Below, in pieces: positions 22,080 to 34,969 of a DNA stretch of 64,000 bases. The first letter of the stretch is position 1, and each line of letters opens with the position of its first letter. A model generated the notes under the pieces. It made no database searches. It was not told the DNA's origin and was given only the letters and a program-made list of their open reading frames with translations. This DNA comes from Sciurus carolinensis (taxonomy: Eukaryota > Chordata > Mammalia > Rodentia > Sciuridae): NCBI RefSeq assembly GCF_902686445.1, contig NC_062214.1:39317454-39381453 (forward strand). Reading direction: 5' to 3'. A program made the translations under genes and the position numbers.

Positions 22080-23290
22080 TACTTATCTTCCTAGCCTCTA
22101 AATACTGGAGTAATCCCAAGGAACAGTCTTTGAACCTTTTTCTTTTCTAGCTACCTTAATTCCCTAGATGATCTTATCTAATCTCACAAGTTTAAATGCA
22201 ATATATGTACAGATTACCCCAAGTTTATATCTCTGCTTTCAATTCCAGAGCCATATACTAACTTCAATTTTATTCGTTCACTTGAATCTCCAACTCCACG
22301 TGTCCAAAATTAGCTTCTAAATCTGGGCCCATCTGTTAATGGCAACTCTTGGTGTCATTCTCACTTCTTCTCTTTTCCTCACATGTAAAAAGCTTATCAG
22401 CAAATGTCATTAGTTCTACCATCCATATGTGTGTGTATACACAAATACATGTACACGTATTGCCTGATGATAGGGATACAGTCTGAGAAATGCAGTGTTA
22501 CACAACTTTGTCATTGTGCAAACATCATAGAGTGTACTTAGACACACCTAGAGGGTAGAGACTATCCACCTGGGTTATGGTACAGCCTGTTGCTCTTATA
22601 CTACAAATCTGTATAACATATTGCTATACTCAGTACTATTAGGCAATGGGAACACAATAGTAAGTGTTTATATATCTAAACATATCTAAACACAGGTAAG
22701 ATATAATAAAAATACTAAAATAGGACATTTTCAACTTTGTTATGATCTTATAGGTCCACTATCATAATCATTTTCTCATGGATTAGAAGTATCATAATGT
22801 GGCACAAGACTGTCTGTCTATCTAGGACTAACCAACACATAACCACCTCCACATACACCATCACTTCAGTTCAAACCATCATCACCTCTCTTTGGGGTTA
22901 TTGCAGTAACCTTGTATCTCCTTACTTCTACTCTTGCCTCCCTATGTACTTTGTTCCTAACATAGCAGACAATGTGGTCTTAAAAAAATTTAAGTTGTAT
23001 CATGCCATTTGTCTATTCAAAACCCTTCAGTGATTTTTATTTCACTCAGAGTAAGACTCCAAGTCCTTTTAGGGACCTAGGTATTCCCTCTTACCTTCCT
23101 GATCTCATCTCCTACTACTTTCTGACTCATTCTTCCCCAGCCATGTGAGTCTTTCTGTCTACCAAACTATAATAGAAGCTCTGTGAGGGTAGAGATTTTT
23201 GTAATATTTTTTCTTCTGTAAGTACCCAGCAGCAAAAGTAGTACCTGGCCTGAAGTAAGCACTCATTAAATATTTCCTGAATGTATGGTG
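22080..23290 (+). repeat. L2 element, interrupted by a DNA transposon
   Basis: The first part (22080-22425) reads like the L2 body near its 3' end (CTCCAACTCCACGTGTCCAA, then TGGTGTCATTCTCACTTC). The second (about 22800-23290) has the C-rich stretch, AGAAGCTCTGTGAGGGTAGA, and the tail TAAGCACTCATTAAATATTT. Both halves are on the same strand and in the right order, so they are one element split by the insertion at about 22450-22790. A 78-codon frame in the right half is chance. Confidence 0.65.
22450..22790. mobile_element. Ancient DNA transposon fragment
   Basis: GAGAAATGCAGTGTTACACA, CAAACATCATAGAGTGTACT, TATCTAAACATATCTAAACA and CTTATAGGTCCACTATCATA match a known old non-autonomous mammalian DNA transposon that I remember by sequence but cannot name safely. 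Terminal inverted repeats are too decayed to define. It sits within the L2. Confidence 0.5.
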
Positions 23291-23508
23291 GATAATTTCT
23301 GAACTCACCTTGTTTTTAAAACTCACATATTTTATTCAGAGAATCATACAATGTTAGAGCTGAACTGGACCTTAGTGATGATCTATTATAGCTCCCTCAT
23401 TTTGTAGAGGAGAAAAACAAGCTGGTTCTCAGAACTGATTTACTCTCTATGCTTAATCGAAGATGCTTCATTTCCTGGCTTCCTGGCCAAAGCACATTTT
23501 TAAAAAAT

Positions 23509-23716
23509 TATTATTTTTTATTTTTTATTTTTTACAGACTGCATTTTGATTCATTGTACACAAATGGGGTGCATCATTTCGTTTCTATGGTTGTGCACAA
23601 CGTAGATTAATACCATTCATGTAATCATACATGAACATAGGGTAATGATATCTGTCACATTCCACCATTTTTCATACCCCCCATTTCCCTCTACATAACC
23701 TAAAGTTCCTCCATTC
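23509..23716 (-). mobile_element. 5'-truncated L1 3' end
   Basis: T/A-rich tail, then TACAGACTGCATTTTGATTC and TGTACACAAATGGGGTGCAT, ending near TTCCTCCATTCTAGGG. I could not find a clear target duplication. Confidence 0.8.
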
Positions 23717-24470
23717 TAGGGACTCACCTCTTTTTGGATGATTTTTCCATGAAGTCCTTTGTGTAAGGCATTTCAGAGTCTGTGGTAATGATTTTTATCT
23801 TCTTTTTCTCTCAAGATTATTTATATCTTTCCCTGACTCCCTATTTTTTTGGTGCTTTCTTCCTCAAACTCATTCACCTCCCCAAAACTTGATTCCTTCA
23901 TCTGTTGTACAATGAAATGTAGTTTGTTTCCTTATCTAGACTACGTCTGGAAAAAGTTTATCCTTGGCCTAGGAAAAAAATAATGGAAGGCAAATTTTGA
24001 TATTTGGTTTTTAAATTATTTTAAGTAAAAGTTCATGGGTAAAAATTAAAATACTACTTTATGCAAAATAACACTAGTTGCTATAACAGATGATATCTAT
24101 AATCTGAGTAGCTTAATAGAATGGAATGTTTTTTCTTTACTTGCATGAAGTCCAAAATGGGAATTTATTATCATTGGGTTTATAAGTGGCTCTTTCTATC
24201 ATGAAATTCTGCCACCACAGAAGTTGGCTGTGGATAAAGAAAAGAATACAGAGGGCTATTTTTATAGGACATGCCTGTGAATGTACATCTACTGATATCA
24301 CCCTGACTGCAATTTAGTCAAACGTAAGTACTAGCAAGGGTGGGGTATGTGATTCATCTGTTTGTCCAGGAAGAAGCAGAAACAAGTTTGGTGATGACTA
24401 ATCCAGAGTCATTGCCATGCTTTGTATTGCCTTCCTGTCTGTTTTCACTCTGTATTGTTGATTCTGATAG
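23717..24470. other. Non-genic DNA
   Basis: No gene. A stretch near 24065-24240 (TTGCTATAACAGATGATATC) faintly recalls the same old repeat as at 13335 but is too decayed to claim. Confidence 0.5.
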
Positions 24471-24474
24471 TACT

Positions 24475-24700
24475 AAGCATTTGTTGGAATAATACTGCTC
24501 AAGATTTCTCATATTTATTGATTATATTTTTAATTCTTACAAACATGTAAGGTAAGTCTGTTATTATCACTTAATATATGGGAAAATTAAGGCACAGAAA
24601 AGTTAATGTGTCTAATGTCACTAGCTGGTAAATGTTTTGACCCAGACTATCTGACCTTAGAGTCTACCTTTCTAATCAGGACACTATTGCCTCCCATGTT
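24475..24700 (-). repeat. MIR fragment
   Basis: Reversed MIR: TTATTATCACTTAATATATG, GGCACAGAAAAGTTAATGTG, TCACTAGCTGGTAAATG, then CTATCTGACCTTAGAGTC. Confidence 0.7.
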
Positions 24701-25455
24701 TTGAATAGGTAAAAATTTTTCTCTTATCACATTACTTCTCAAGGAACCAAGATAAACTCAGAGAGAACTACTGACACCTTATTCCAACTTTAGATGGCCT
24801 CAGTTGATCTGCTCGTTTGATCCCAACATTTATGTCCCCAAATCTTAACCATAATGACTTAGCATCTCTTGGTCTTGTATCACTGCCCCCAAACAGAGTG
24901 ACAAAATAGGGCTAAAGAATGAAGAACATGCTTTTGTCCTGATTGTGTAAGAATTCTACCAGAATATTTCATTGAGGGTACTTTTCATATTTCTAACTTC
25001 TCTAATGGAAAAACATTTTATCAAAAAACACTGCAAGTGATATAGTAAGTATGATTAGTATGATTAAATCTCTTGCAAAAAGAGTTCCAAAACTAGTGTA
25101 AACATTCTGTATCCTGGCATGATGCCATCTGCTAAAGATATTTATTCTGGAAAAAACCTGCCTATAAGTTATATGCTGATACAACAGATAGTTTAGTTTT
25201 ATCTGATCTGTGCCATCAAAATACAATAGATAGCACATTGCAAGATGAGTTGTAAGACATCAAGATGCAGATTTTTCCAAGGGAATATTTAACTAATGGA
25301 TTTCATTCCACACTGAAGGTTATTCAAAAGGGTCAAGTTAATAGAGATTAGAAAGGGTTTTGTGAGGATAGTTCCTTTGGAAAATAGCATATACTGCTAT
25401 TGCTACCAGTCATCCCCTGATGAAGAAGAGATTTTGCATGTGCGCATGTGTGTGT

Positions 25456-25488
<33 letters not shown>

Positions 25489-27049
25489 AGATGTGTGCAC
25501 ATGCAGTGACTTTGCTTGCACCCAGGCTATATATAGGGAGGAGTTTCAAAGGAGACCACTGTCAGGGTTTGTTTTCTCCCATAGACATGGGAGATCACAT
25601 TCAAGTTGCCCACCTGAGGTATCTGGAAGTGAAAGATGGTCTGAAATGGCTATTGTAAGCTAAGTAGAGGACAGTGTCTGAGCAGAAGCTGAATTCTACT
25701 CTGAATGAGCCAAAGGTATGTGACTCCCAGGAAGCAGATATGGACCTTGGGAAAGGCAGCATTGTCCTAAGTAATTTTGACTCTTGCAGGCAGGGCAAAT
25801 GAACTCCAGCAGAGTATTTTTTTAATTAATTAATTAATTAGTTTTTATCAAAGTGATGTTGGATCATCAGGAAACCAGTGGCTGGGGGGCATGATGGTGG
25901 TGGAATCCACTACTAGAGGAATAGAACAAGTAATCCATGTCGCTGTTTATAATCAAAAAACCCAGAGGTAGAGCATTTGAGCACTCATGAAAATGCCTAG
26001 GAGAAGCATTTCCAAGGCCAAGGGTGTGAAGACATTTTATAGTAGTATCAGTCAAGTGAAAACTTTCCCACCTTGACTACTTTCAGTTAGATTCCAGATA
26101 GGTAAATGACTTTAGTCTCTATGTAGGGGAAAAGGGTGGTAGTCTAATCTTTGAATGAAGATAAAATTGCTGCTTCTTAATATATTATACTGGGATTATG
26201 TACTACATTGAGACTGTGTTTTGCAACTGTCTTTTTATTCCCTAAGAGTGTGCAGAGATATCGTGGGCCTACTGGAGTTTTCATCTACTAGTTAGGGAAA
26301 CCCTTGCCTATGAATGCATTTTAAAAAGAAAATGGGAGACAAATCTAAAGCTGATTTTAGAATTATATCCCATGATTTACATTGATGATTATTTCTCATC
26401 ATGCAGAACACTGATTATATGTATAAGGAAAATGTTGCTCTTCAGTAAATATGGATTTTTCTAATACCACTAATTCTTACTTCCATATGGATATTTGACA
26501 CAATTTTTCTGCATTTTAGAGAGTGATAGTTATTATTTAATTCATTGATGTTTGATTGATATACACTTTAAATCTCTAATGATTTGAATATTATTTATAA
26601 ATCTATAAATTAAACACATGACTTAGAGATTTTTCCTATGGTACATAGTTGAAGAAGCTGAAAGAAGTAAAGGACGTTTCTAGGTTTTTATGTGTCTATG
26701 AGGTTGTCTTAACTGAATAGTTTGGTTTTTTTCTTGTGTTTTTCCCCACTCTCATTGGAGTCCTTGGAAAAAGGAAGCATATCTAGAGTGCATGTTAAAA
26801 TCTTGACAGATTGATTTTTTTTTTCTGCATCTCAGTTGAAAAAATTGCTCTAAACCAGAGAAATGAATAAATGGTTCTTTGTACATTAGTGTGGCATTGT
26901 TTTCAGGGACTTCCTTTGATCTTTCCATGTAATAGGTCAGTTGACATTTTTTTTTTTATTATTATCCACTAAATTCTTAGTACTCTGCTTGTCATAGTAA
27001 GATTTGGAGTTTAGTCAAAACAAATTCAACAGTTTTTCTTTTTTCTTTT
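24701..27049. other. Non-genic DNA with simple repeats
   Basis: No supported gene. Seen: a (TG)n microsatellite at 25446-25489, a short (TTAA)n run at about 25822-25841, and AT-rich filler. The segment at 25500-25800 is less AT-rich but holds no convincing frame. Confidence 0.55.
25446..25489. repeat. (TG)n microsatellite
   Basis: A TG run with a single TA interruption. The frame through it is a Cys/Val repeat. Confidence 0.95.
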
Positions 27050-27190
27050 AATGTCAGGCACTGTACTAGACTATGAGAAAATTAACCTGACTAGTTAGCC
27101 CCAGACATATAGTCTAGTTATAAAATACATATATAAGTAATACTGTGTCTGGTGAGATAAATATCAAATGTGAGGCAAAATATAAAAAAT
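27050..27190 (-). repeat. L2 fragment
   Basis: TGTCAGGCACTGTACTAGAC and a later TGTCTGGTGAGATAAATATC fit a decayed reversed L2 3' region. Weak. Confidence 0.4.
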
Positions 27191-27560
27191 GAACTTGGTC
27201 AAAGGAAGAAATGATTCGTTCTATGAAAAGATTAAGGAACTAAATAATTGCTATCATTTATGGATATAACTAATAAGTATTGATCAGCAACTAAAGTCCA
27301 GATTTGTTTGATTTCAAAGGCTATATTCATTAGCTACATTGTGACATCTGAGATTGTGAGGGATAATTTCAAATTAAAAGAGCAGCATAAGTAAAAATAT
27401 ATAGATTTTTTTTGTTTCCTTGTTTGTTTGTTTGTTTATTTATTTATTTTTAACGTTTACATAGGGTAATGATGTTTATTGTTTTTCTCCTCCCCCCCCA
27501 CCCCTCCCACCCCTCTTTTCCCTCTAAACAGTCCTTCTTTCCTTCATTCTTACCGCTCTC

Positions 27561-27604
27561 CTTAGCCTAACTCTAAACCTAACCCTAAACCTAATGCTAA
27601 CCCC
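27561..27604 (-). repeat. Degenerate telomere-like hexamer tract in L1-A 3' UTR
   Basis: The plus strand reads as about seven hexamers of the CCTAAC/CCTAAA type (minus strand GTTAGG/TTTAGG), next to a C-rich tract (about 27488-27510 and 27604-27616). It lies at the same place in the 3' UTR as the cleaner array at 58948-58993. Confidence 0.85.
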
Positions 27605-27681
27605 TCCCAACCCCCATTATATGTCCTCATCCGCTTATCAGCGAGATCATTCGTCCTTTAGTTTTTTGAGATTGGCTTATC

Positions 27682-30600
27682 TCACTTAGCATGATATTCT
27701 CCAATTTCGATCCATTTGCCTACAAATGCCATAATTTTATCATTCTTCATTGCGGAGTAATATTCCATTGTATAAATATGCCACAGTTTCTTTATCCATT
27801 CATCAACTGAAGGGCATCTAGGTTGGTTCCACAATCTGGCTATGGTGAATTGAGCAGCAATGAACATTGATGTGGCTGTATCTCTGTAGTATGCTGATTT
27901 TAAGTCCTTTGGGTATAGGCCAAGGAGTGGGATAGCTGGGTCAAATGGTGGTTCCATTCCAAGCTTTCTGAGGAATCTCCACACTGCTTTCCAGAGTGGC
28001 TGCACTAATTTGCAACCCCACCAGCAATGTATGAGTGTTCCTTTTTCACCACATCCTCGCCAACACCTATTGTTGCTTGTGTTCTTGATAATCGCCATTC
28101 TAATTGGGGTGAGATGAAATCTTAGGGTAGTTTTGATTTGCATTTCCCTTATTACTAGGGATGTTGAACTTTTTTTCATATATCTGTTGATTACTTGTAC
28201 ATCTTCTTCTGTGAAGTGTCTGTTCATTTCCTTAGCCCATTTGTTGATTGGATTATTTGTATTCTTCGTGTAGAGTTTTTTGAGTTCTTTATAGATTCTG
28301 GAAATTAGCACTCTATCTGAGGTATGGTTGGCAAAAATATTCTCCCACTCTGTAGGCTCTCTCTTCACATTTCTGATAGTTTCCTTTGCTGAGAGAAAGC
28401 TTTTTAGTTTGAATCTATCCCAGTTGTTGATTCTTGCTTTTATTTCTTGTGCTATGGGAGTCCTGTTAAGGAAGTCTGATCCTAAGCCAACAAGTTGAAG
28501 ATTTGGACCTACTTTTTCTTCTATAAGATGCAGGGTCTCTGGTCTGATTCCGAGGTCCTTGATCCATTTTGAGTTGAATTTTGTGTAGGGTGAGAGATAG
28601 GGGTTTAATTTCATTCTATTGCATATGGTTTTCCAGTTTTCCCAGCACCATTTGTTGAAGAGGCTCTCTTTTCTCCATTGCATATTTTTGGAACCTTTGT
28701 CTAGTATGAGAAAATTGTATTTATTTGGGTTTGTGTCCATGTCCTCTATTCTGTACCATTGATCTACCTGTCTATTTTGGTACCAATACCATGCCGTTTT
28801 TGTTACTATTGCTTTGTAGTAGAGTTGAAGATCTGGTATTGCAATACCCCCTGCTTCGCTCTTGCTACTGAGGATTGCTTTAGCTATTCTAGGTTTTTTA
28901 TTCTTCCAGATGAATTTCATAATTGCTTGCTCTATTTCTGCAAGGTACATCATTGGGATTTTAATTGGAATTGCATTGAATCTGTATAGCACTTTAGGTA
29001 GTATAGCCATTTTGATAATATTAATTCTGCCTATCCAGGAACATGGGAGATCTTTCCATCTTCTAAGGTTTTCTTTAATTTCTTTCTTTAGTGTTCTGTA
29101 GTTCTCATTGTAGAGGTCTTTCACCTCTTTTGTGAGATTGATTCCCAAGTATTTTATTTTTTTCGAAGCTATTGTGAATGGGGTAGTTTTCCTAATTTCT
29201 CTTTCTGAAGATTCATCACTTATGTATAAAAATGCATTGGATTTATGAGCATTGATCTTGTAACCTGCTACTTTACTGAATTCACTTATGAGTTCTAAAA
29301 GTTTTCTGGAGGAATTTCCAGGTTCCTCTAAATATATAATCATGTCATCAGCGAACAGGGATAGTTTGAGTTCTTCTTTTCCTATTCGTATCCCTTTAAT
29401 TTCTTTGGTTTGTCTGATTGCTCTGGCTAGAGTCTCAAGGACGATGTTGAATAGAAGCGGTGAAAGAGGGCATCCCTGCCTTGTTCCAGTTTTTAGGGGG
29501 AACGCTTTCAGTTTTTCACCATTTAGAATGATATTGACCATGGGCTTAGCGTAGATTGCCTTTATAATGTTTAGGAATGTTCCCACTACCCCAATTTTTT
29601 CTAGTGTTTTGAGCATGAAGGGATGCTGTATTTTATCGAATGCTTTTTCTGCATCTATTGAAATAATCATGTGATTCTTAACTTTAAGTCTGTTGATATG
29701 GTGAATGACATTTATTGATTTCCGAATGTTGAACCAACCTTGCATCCCTGGGATAAAACGCACTTGATCGTGGTGCACTATCTTTTTAATATATATTTGT
29801 ATGCGATTTGCTAAAATTTTGTTGAGAATTTTTGCGTCGATGTTCATTAAGGATATTGGTCTGAAATTTTCTTTCCTTGATGTGTCTCTGTCTGGTTTAG
29901 GTATCAGGGTGATATTGGCTTCATAGAACGAGTTTGGGAGGGTTCCCTCCTCTTCTATTTCATGGAATAGTTTGAGGAGTATTGGAGTGAGCTCTTCTTT
30001 AAAGGTTTTGTAGAACTCGGCTGAGAACCCATCTGGTCCTGGACTTTTCTTTGTTGGTAGGCTTTTGATGACCTCTTCTATTTCATTGCTTGAAATTGGT
30101 TTATTTAAGTTGTGTATGTCCTCCTCGTTCAGTTTAGGTAATTCATATGTCTCTAGAAATTTGTTGATGTCTTCAAGGTTTTCTTTTTTGTTGGAGTATA
30201 GATTTTCGAAATAGCTTCTAATTATGTTTTGTATTTCACTCGTGTCTGTTGTGATGTTTCCTTGTTCATTCCGAATTTTAGTAATTTGAGTTTTCTCCCT
30301 CTTTCTCTTTGTTAGTGTGGCTAAGGGTTTATCAATTTTATTTATTTTTTCAAAGAACCAACTATTTATTTTGTTAATTTTTCCAATTGTTTATTTTGTT
30401 TCGATTTCATTGATTTCGGCTCTGATTTTAACTATTTCCTGTCTTCTACTACTTTTGGTATTGGTCTGCTCTTCTTTTTCTAGTGCTTTGAGCTGTAGTG
30501 TTAAGTCGTTTATTTGTTGATTTCTACTTCTTTTTTGAATGCACCCCATGAAATAAATCTTCCTCTAAGTACTGCTTTCATAGTGTCCCAGAGATTTTGA

Positions 30601-31475
30601 TATGATGTGTCTTTGTTCTCGTTTACTTCTAAGAATTTTTTTATTTCCCTCCTGATGTCTTCTGTTATCCATTCATCATATAATAGTGTATTATTTAGTC
30701 TCCAGGTATTGGAGAAGTTTCTGTTTTTTATTCTGTCATTTATTTCTAATTTCAATCCATTATGATCTGATAGAGTACAAGGTAGTATCTCTATCTTCTT
30801 GTATTTACTTACAGTAGCTTTGTGGCATAAAATATGGTCTATGTTAGAGAAGGATCCATGTGCTGCTGAGAAGAAGTGTATTCGTTCTTTGTTCGGATGG
30901 TATATTCTATATATGTCTGTTAAGTCTAAATTGCTGATTGTGTTGTTGAGATCTATAGTTTCTTTATTCAATTTTTGTTTGGACGATCTATCCAGTGGTG
31001 AGAGAGGTGTGTTAAAATCGCCTAGTATGATTGTGTTGTGGTCTATTTGAATTCTGTAATTGAGAAGGATTTGTTTGACGTACGTGGATGAGCCAATGTT
31101 CGGGGCATAGATGTTTATGATTGTTATGTCTTGCTGATTTATGCTTCCCTTAAGCAGCATGTAATGTCCTTCTTTATCCCTTCTGACTAGTTTTGGCTTG
31201 AAGTTCACATTAACTGAAATGAGGATGGATACTCCAGCTTTTTTGCTGTGTCCGTGTGCATGGTATGTTTTTCCCCATCCTTTCACCTTTAGTCTATGGG
31301 TGTCTCTTTCTATGAGATGAGTCTCTTGCAGGCAGCATATTGTTGGATTTTTCTTTTTAATCCAATCTGCCAGTCTGTGTCTTTTGATTGATGAATTCAG
31401 GCCATTAACATTCAGGGTTATTATTGTGATATGATTTGTATTCCCAGTCAATTGACTCATATTTGTTTTTGACAT
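27682..31475 (-). pseudogene. L1-A ORF2 (endonuclease-reverse transcriptase), broken
   Basis: ORF2 proteins nick target DNA and reverse-transcribe L1 RNA. The first 321 codons (30510-31475) hold the apurinic-like endonuclease with TLNVNG, LQETHL, GDFN and SDHNG motifs. The frame is then lost: a T6 run at 30531-30536 is one base shorter than the reading frame needs, and a TAA at 30391-30393 follows in the restored frame. The remaining frame is open from about 30390 to 27682; its first methionine is at 29847. It covers the reverse transcriptase ([11 protein letters not shown], then FADD) and the C-terminal cysteine-rich segment ([18 protein letters not shown]). The start is an ATG 31 bases after the ORF1 stop. 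No complete protein can be made. Confidence 0.95.
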
Positions 31476-31506
31476 GATTTGGTTTCTCCTTTGTTTGGCT
31501 ATTCCT

Positions 31507-32556
31507 TTAGGCTAGCGCCTCCTGTTGCTGATTTGCATCGTTGTTTTTCATCTCTTCCTCATGGAATATTTTGCTGAGAATGTTCTGTAATGCTGGCTTT
31601 CTTTTTGTAAATTCCTTTAGCTTTTGTTTATCATGGAAGGATCTTATTTCATCGTCAAATTTGAAGGTAAGTTTTGCTGGGTATAAGATTCTTGGTTGGC
31701 ATCCGTTTTCTTTCAGGGCTTGGTATATGTTGTTCCAGGCCCTTCTGGCTTTTAGGGTCTGGATTGAAAAATCTGCTGATATTCTTATTGGTTTCCCTCT
31801 GAATGTAATTTGATTCTTTTCTCTCGCAGCCTTTAAAATTCTGTCTTTATTTTGTATGTTAGGTATTTTCATTATAATGTGCCTTGGTGTGGGTCTGTTG
31901 TAATTTTGTATGTTTGGAGTTCTATAAGCCTCTTGTACTTGGTTTTCCATTTCATTCTTCAGATTAGGGAAATTTTCTGTTATTATTTCATTGAATAGAT
32001 TGTTCATTCCTTTGGTTTGTTTCTCTAAGCCTTCCTCAATCCCAATAATTCTTAAATTTGGCCTTTTCATGATATCCCATAATTCTTGTAGATTCTGTTC
32101 ATGATTTCTTACCATCTTTTCTGTTTGGCCAACTTTGTTTTCAAGATTAAATAATTTTGTCTTCAATGTCTGAAGTTCTGTCTTCCAGGTGTTCTATCCT
32201 ATTGGTTATGCTTTCTATGGAATTTTTAACTTGGTTTATTGTTTCCTTCATTTCAAGTATTTCAGTTTGTTTTTTTTTTTCAGTATCTCTAACTCTTTAT
32301 TGAAATGATCTCTTGCGTCCTGTATTTGGTCTTTTAACTGTTGATTGGTGCGATCATGTAATGCCTACATTTGCTCTTTCATCTCCTCCTTCAATGCCTG
32401 CATTTGCTCTTTCATCTCCTCATTAGCTTCCCTGATCGTTTTAATTACGTACATTCTGAACTTCCTTTCTGACATTTCTTCTGCTGTGCTGTCATTGGGT
32501 TTTATTGATGTAGTATCTAGGTTTGTTTGGGACATTTTCTTCCCTTGTTTTCTCAT
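31507..32556 (-). pseudogene. L1-A ORF1 (RNA-binding protein), broken
   Basis: The ORF1 protein coats L1 RNA as a trimer. The start (MRKQGKK at 32556) matches L1-B. A TAG at 32365-32367 stops it after 63 codons, where L1-B reads Gln or Ala codons; an extra base in an A/T run near 32148-32158 shifts the frame of the coiled-coil end. From there the frame is open to 31507 and carries the RRM (RIIGIEEG) and C-terminal domain (SIQTLKARRAWNNI, YPAKLTFKFDD). Compared with L1-B, a lysine run in the coiled coil is longer by one codon (T12 against T9 on the plus strand near 32269-32280). Confidence 0.93.
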
Positions 32557-32689
32557 ATTGGTCAGCTGTCAGTGGGACCCTGAGATATTGCAGTTTTCCG
32601 CTATTGGCTTATAGTGTCCCGGTAGATTTCCAGTGTATCACCTCCCAGCCTTCAGTAGCCTGATGTCTTGGAGGAATCTGATAAAGCAG

Positions 32690-33394
32690 CGCATCCGAAG
32701 AAAACTGCCCCTAGCCCCCTACTGGTTCCAGGGTTTGGAACTGGCTCTGTGCTGAAATGCTCTCACTGTGGGCCTGCACCGTGCAGCTGGCCGTGTGGGA
32801 GGAGCCCACTGCCGGAGTGTGGAAGGCTACCTTGGGAAGACTCTAGCTGCCCTGCCCGGCTCCAATAAGCCACCTCTATCTGGGCCTGCCACCCGGGCCG
32901 AGCTTTACCCAGTGGGCAGACTCACCCGTGGCTCTATTTCAGTCCTGAGTCTCTCAATGCCTCCCCTTCTTAACTCCTGGTTTCCGGAGCGACTGGGGGT
33001 GCAGTCTCCCTCTAGGCCGCCATCTTGGATCGCCCCGTGAAGAGAGCCTGCAACCGGAGTGGGCAGAGCCGCCTGAAGAGGTCTCTGGCTGCCCTGCCCT
33101 GATCCCAGAGGCTGCTTGCGGATTGAGGCTCTCCGTTGGTTCGGGGGCTTGTGGCTGGTTCTATGTAGAAAGTCTCTCACTGGGCAGTCAGCTCCGAGAA
33201 ACTAGCCTTGAACGGCACCTCCCCCCGCAGGGGTTCAGATTACTTGGGGAAGTCTCTGGCTGCCCTATCTGGTCCCTGAATCTGCTTGCGTGCCGGAGTA
33301 CGCTGCGATGCGCTGGCTCCGGGACTCGGAGCTTGTTCTGGTCAGAAAGGCTCTCACTAGCGGGCCAGTTCCGTTCGAGAACCTGGAGAAGCTC
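32690..33394 (-). promoter_or_regulatory. L1-A 5' UTR with tandem promoter-like repeats
   Basis: GC-rich 5' UTR. Two markers recur: TCTCTGGCTGCCCT-like text at 32841, 33082 and 33253, and CTCTCAC followed by a G-rich stretch at 32760, 33174 and 33351. The last two units repeat at 171-177 bases. A YY1-type box (minus strand CCAAGATGGCGG, 33017-33028) lies inside, with two units upstream of it. In mouse L1, repeated monomers of about 200 bases act as promoters; the same role here is inference. Confidence 0.7.
33017..33028 (-). promoter_or_regulatory. YY1-type box in L1-A
   Basis: Minus strand CCAAGATGGCGG. The same motif sits at the very 5' end of L1-B, and human L1 has a YY1 site at this place that fixes the transcription start. 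Here it is about 366 bases inside the element. Confidence 0.7.
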
Positions 33395-33405
33395 ATATAT
33401 AGATT

Positions 33406-34969
33406 CTTGAAGAAGGTTTACAATCTTCTTCATAGTCCATAGTGGCTGACATGCCTTAGAAGACTTGGAAATATAGGAGGCATATTGTGGGAGATCTTGA
33501 ATTTCATCCTAAGAAATTAGCCTTATATTCTAACTATGTAATAAGTAGGCTCGGAATAATTATTAAAAAAACAGAAAAGGACAAACAGACAAATGACAAT
33601 ATTTAATATGTGCTAATTGTCTCACAGAGATGAATATTTCTTAATGTAACTTAAAAACAAATGCACTCTTATTTCTATGACTGTTAAAAAGTGATATGAA
33701 TTTGATCTAAATCACCATATTATTACTGAGTTGAACAGTGGCTCTTTGCTTTTCTATTTATAAGCATGTTGGCACTACGTACTCATCAATTAATAAAAAT
33801 AGAATAGGGGAAAATTTCATGTGTAAATACGCAAGTTCAGGAAGTGAATGTCGAATAATGCTAGATTGCACACACTGACAAATAAGGTGTTCATATCAAT
33901 GAAGATAGAGGAAAGGGTGAAAGACCCTTGTCACCTAACAGCTCATTGTACAGTTGGTACACCAAACTTCTGAGGACTGGCAACAGACCCACATCTTCAG
34001 TGGGAATAATTGGCAGAAGCAAAAAAAAAAATCATACGATGAAATGTTAATTTGAACTTTATTAATTTGGTAGTTTGGGTATTTAGTTTATAAATTTGTT
34101 TTGGTTCCACAATTGCATAGATGTCATGAGCCTCAAGATTTTATACCATTTTAAGTTAATATGTATTTTAATATGATATACTACATATTGTACTTAAGGC
34201 TAACATTGGGACCCAGGGAAATTTTGTTCTCTCAAGTTCGAAAAATACTTGGGGAACAATTACTACTGAGAAATGTTAAGATAGTATATGAAGAAAAAGG
34301 TGATAGTGGGTGAAATGGACTTTCAAACACAACTAGAATATGTGCAGAAATAGGAATGCAGATAGTTTGACTATTAAGCTGAAATCTTTTTTTTTTTTAA
34401 AGACAGAAAAGTCACATTATGTGTTAGAATATGAAAGGAGTTGACATGCACTTTTCAGGAGGATAATGAAAATGTGACCTTTTGGGAGTACCTCAAAACA
34501 CCCCTGAGTAAAGGATTTGGGTGAAGGAGTTTATTCAATAGGCAATTCCAGGACACCCTGGAGGGAAGGAGGATGATAAAGGGTGTGCAATGAAGTTACA
34601 TTTCCACTGTGAGGTGAGCCCTACTGGGGAAGTATGAGAGGAGCTGCAGAACACTTGCCTTAGAGTTATCCCATCAATGGACCAAGAAGTTGGCATATTT
34701 GTACTCCTACTTCCACTAGCATTTGGTTGAGAGATTTTCCTGGAGCACATAGATTCTGTGGCACTGCTGACTTGCTGCATGGGAAGCAAACAGGGTGTGA
34801 AGACCAAAGAAAGTCTTCAGGCAAAGCAAGCCTACCTGGCAGTCAGAGGAACGCTATGAACAAGGAAGTGGTGAGACCAAGTACTCATGGAAGGACTGCA
34901 TTTGCTACATGATCAATTTAAAACTGCTAGTTTTGTGGACTAAGAAGACTGTCAATTCAGAGATGCTGT
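33406..34969. other. Non-genic DNA
   Basis: No gene. The part at 34480-34910 is less AT-rich and has the look of an old dispersed repeat (GTTTATTCAATAGGCAATTC, then GGAGCACATAGATTCTGTGG), but I cannot name it. Confidence 0.5.

Larger units (their letters stand above)
27408..33394 (-). mobile_element. L1-A: near-full-length L1 with broken ORFs
   Basis: A 6.0-kb L1 with all parts in order on the minus strand: 5' UTR (about 32557-33394), ORF1 (31507-32556, broken), a 31-base spacer, ORF2 (27682-31475, broken), a 3' UTR with a telomere-like tract, and a T-rich tail (27408-27453). Eleven-base direct repeats ATATATAGATT at 27397-27407 and 33395-33405 mark both ends as one insertion. The 5' UTR extends about 366 bases past the YY1-type box that normally lies at an L1 start, and that extension carries 171-177 bp repeats. 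About three to four coding lesions suggest modest age. Confidence 0.95.

Noticed and set aside
28759..29554. Plus-strand frames over L1-A and the matching ones over L1-B (40358-41153)
   Set aside because: They are antisense shadows of ORF2 and recur in both L1 copies for that reason.
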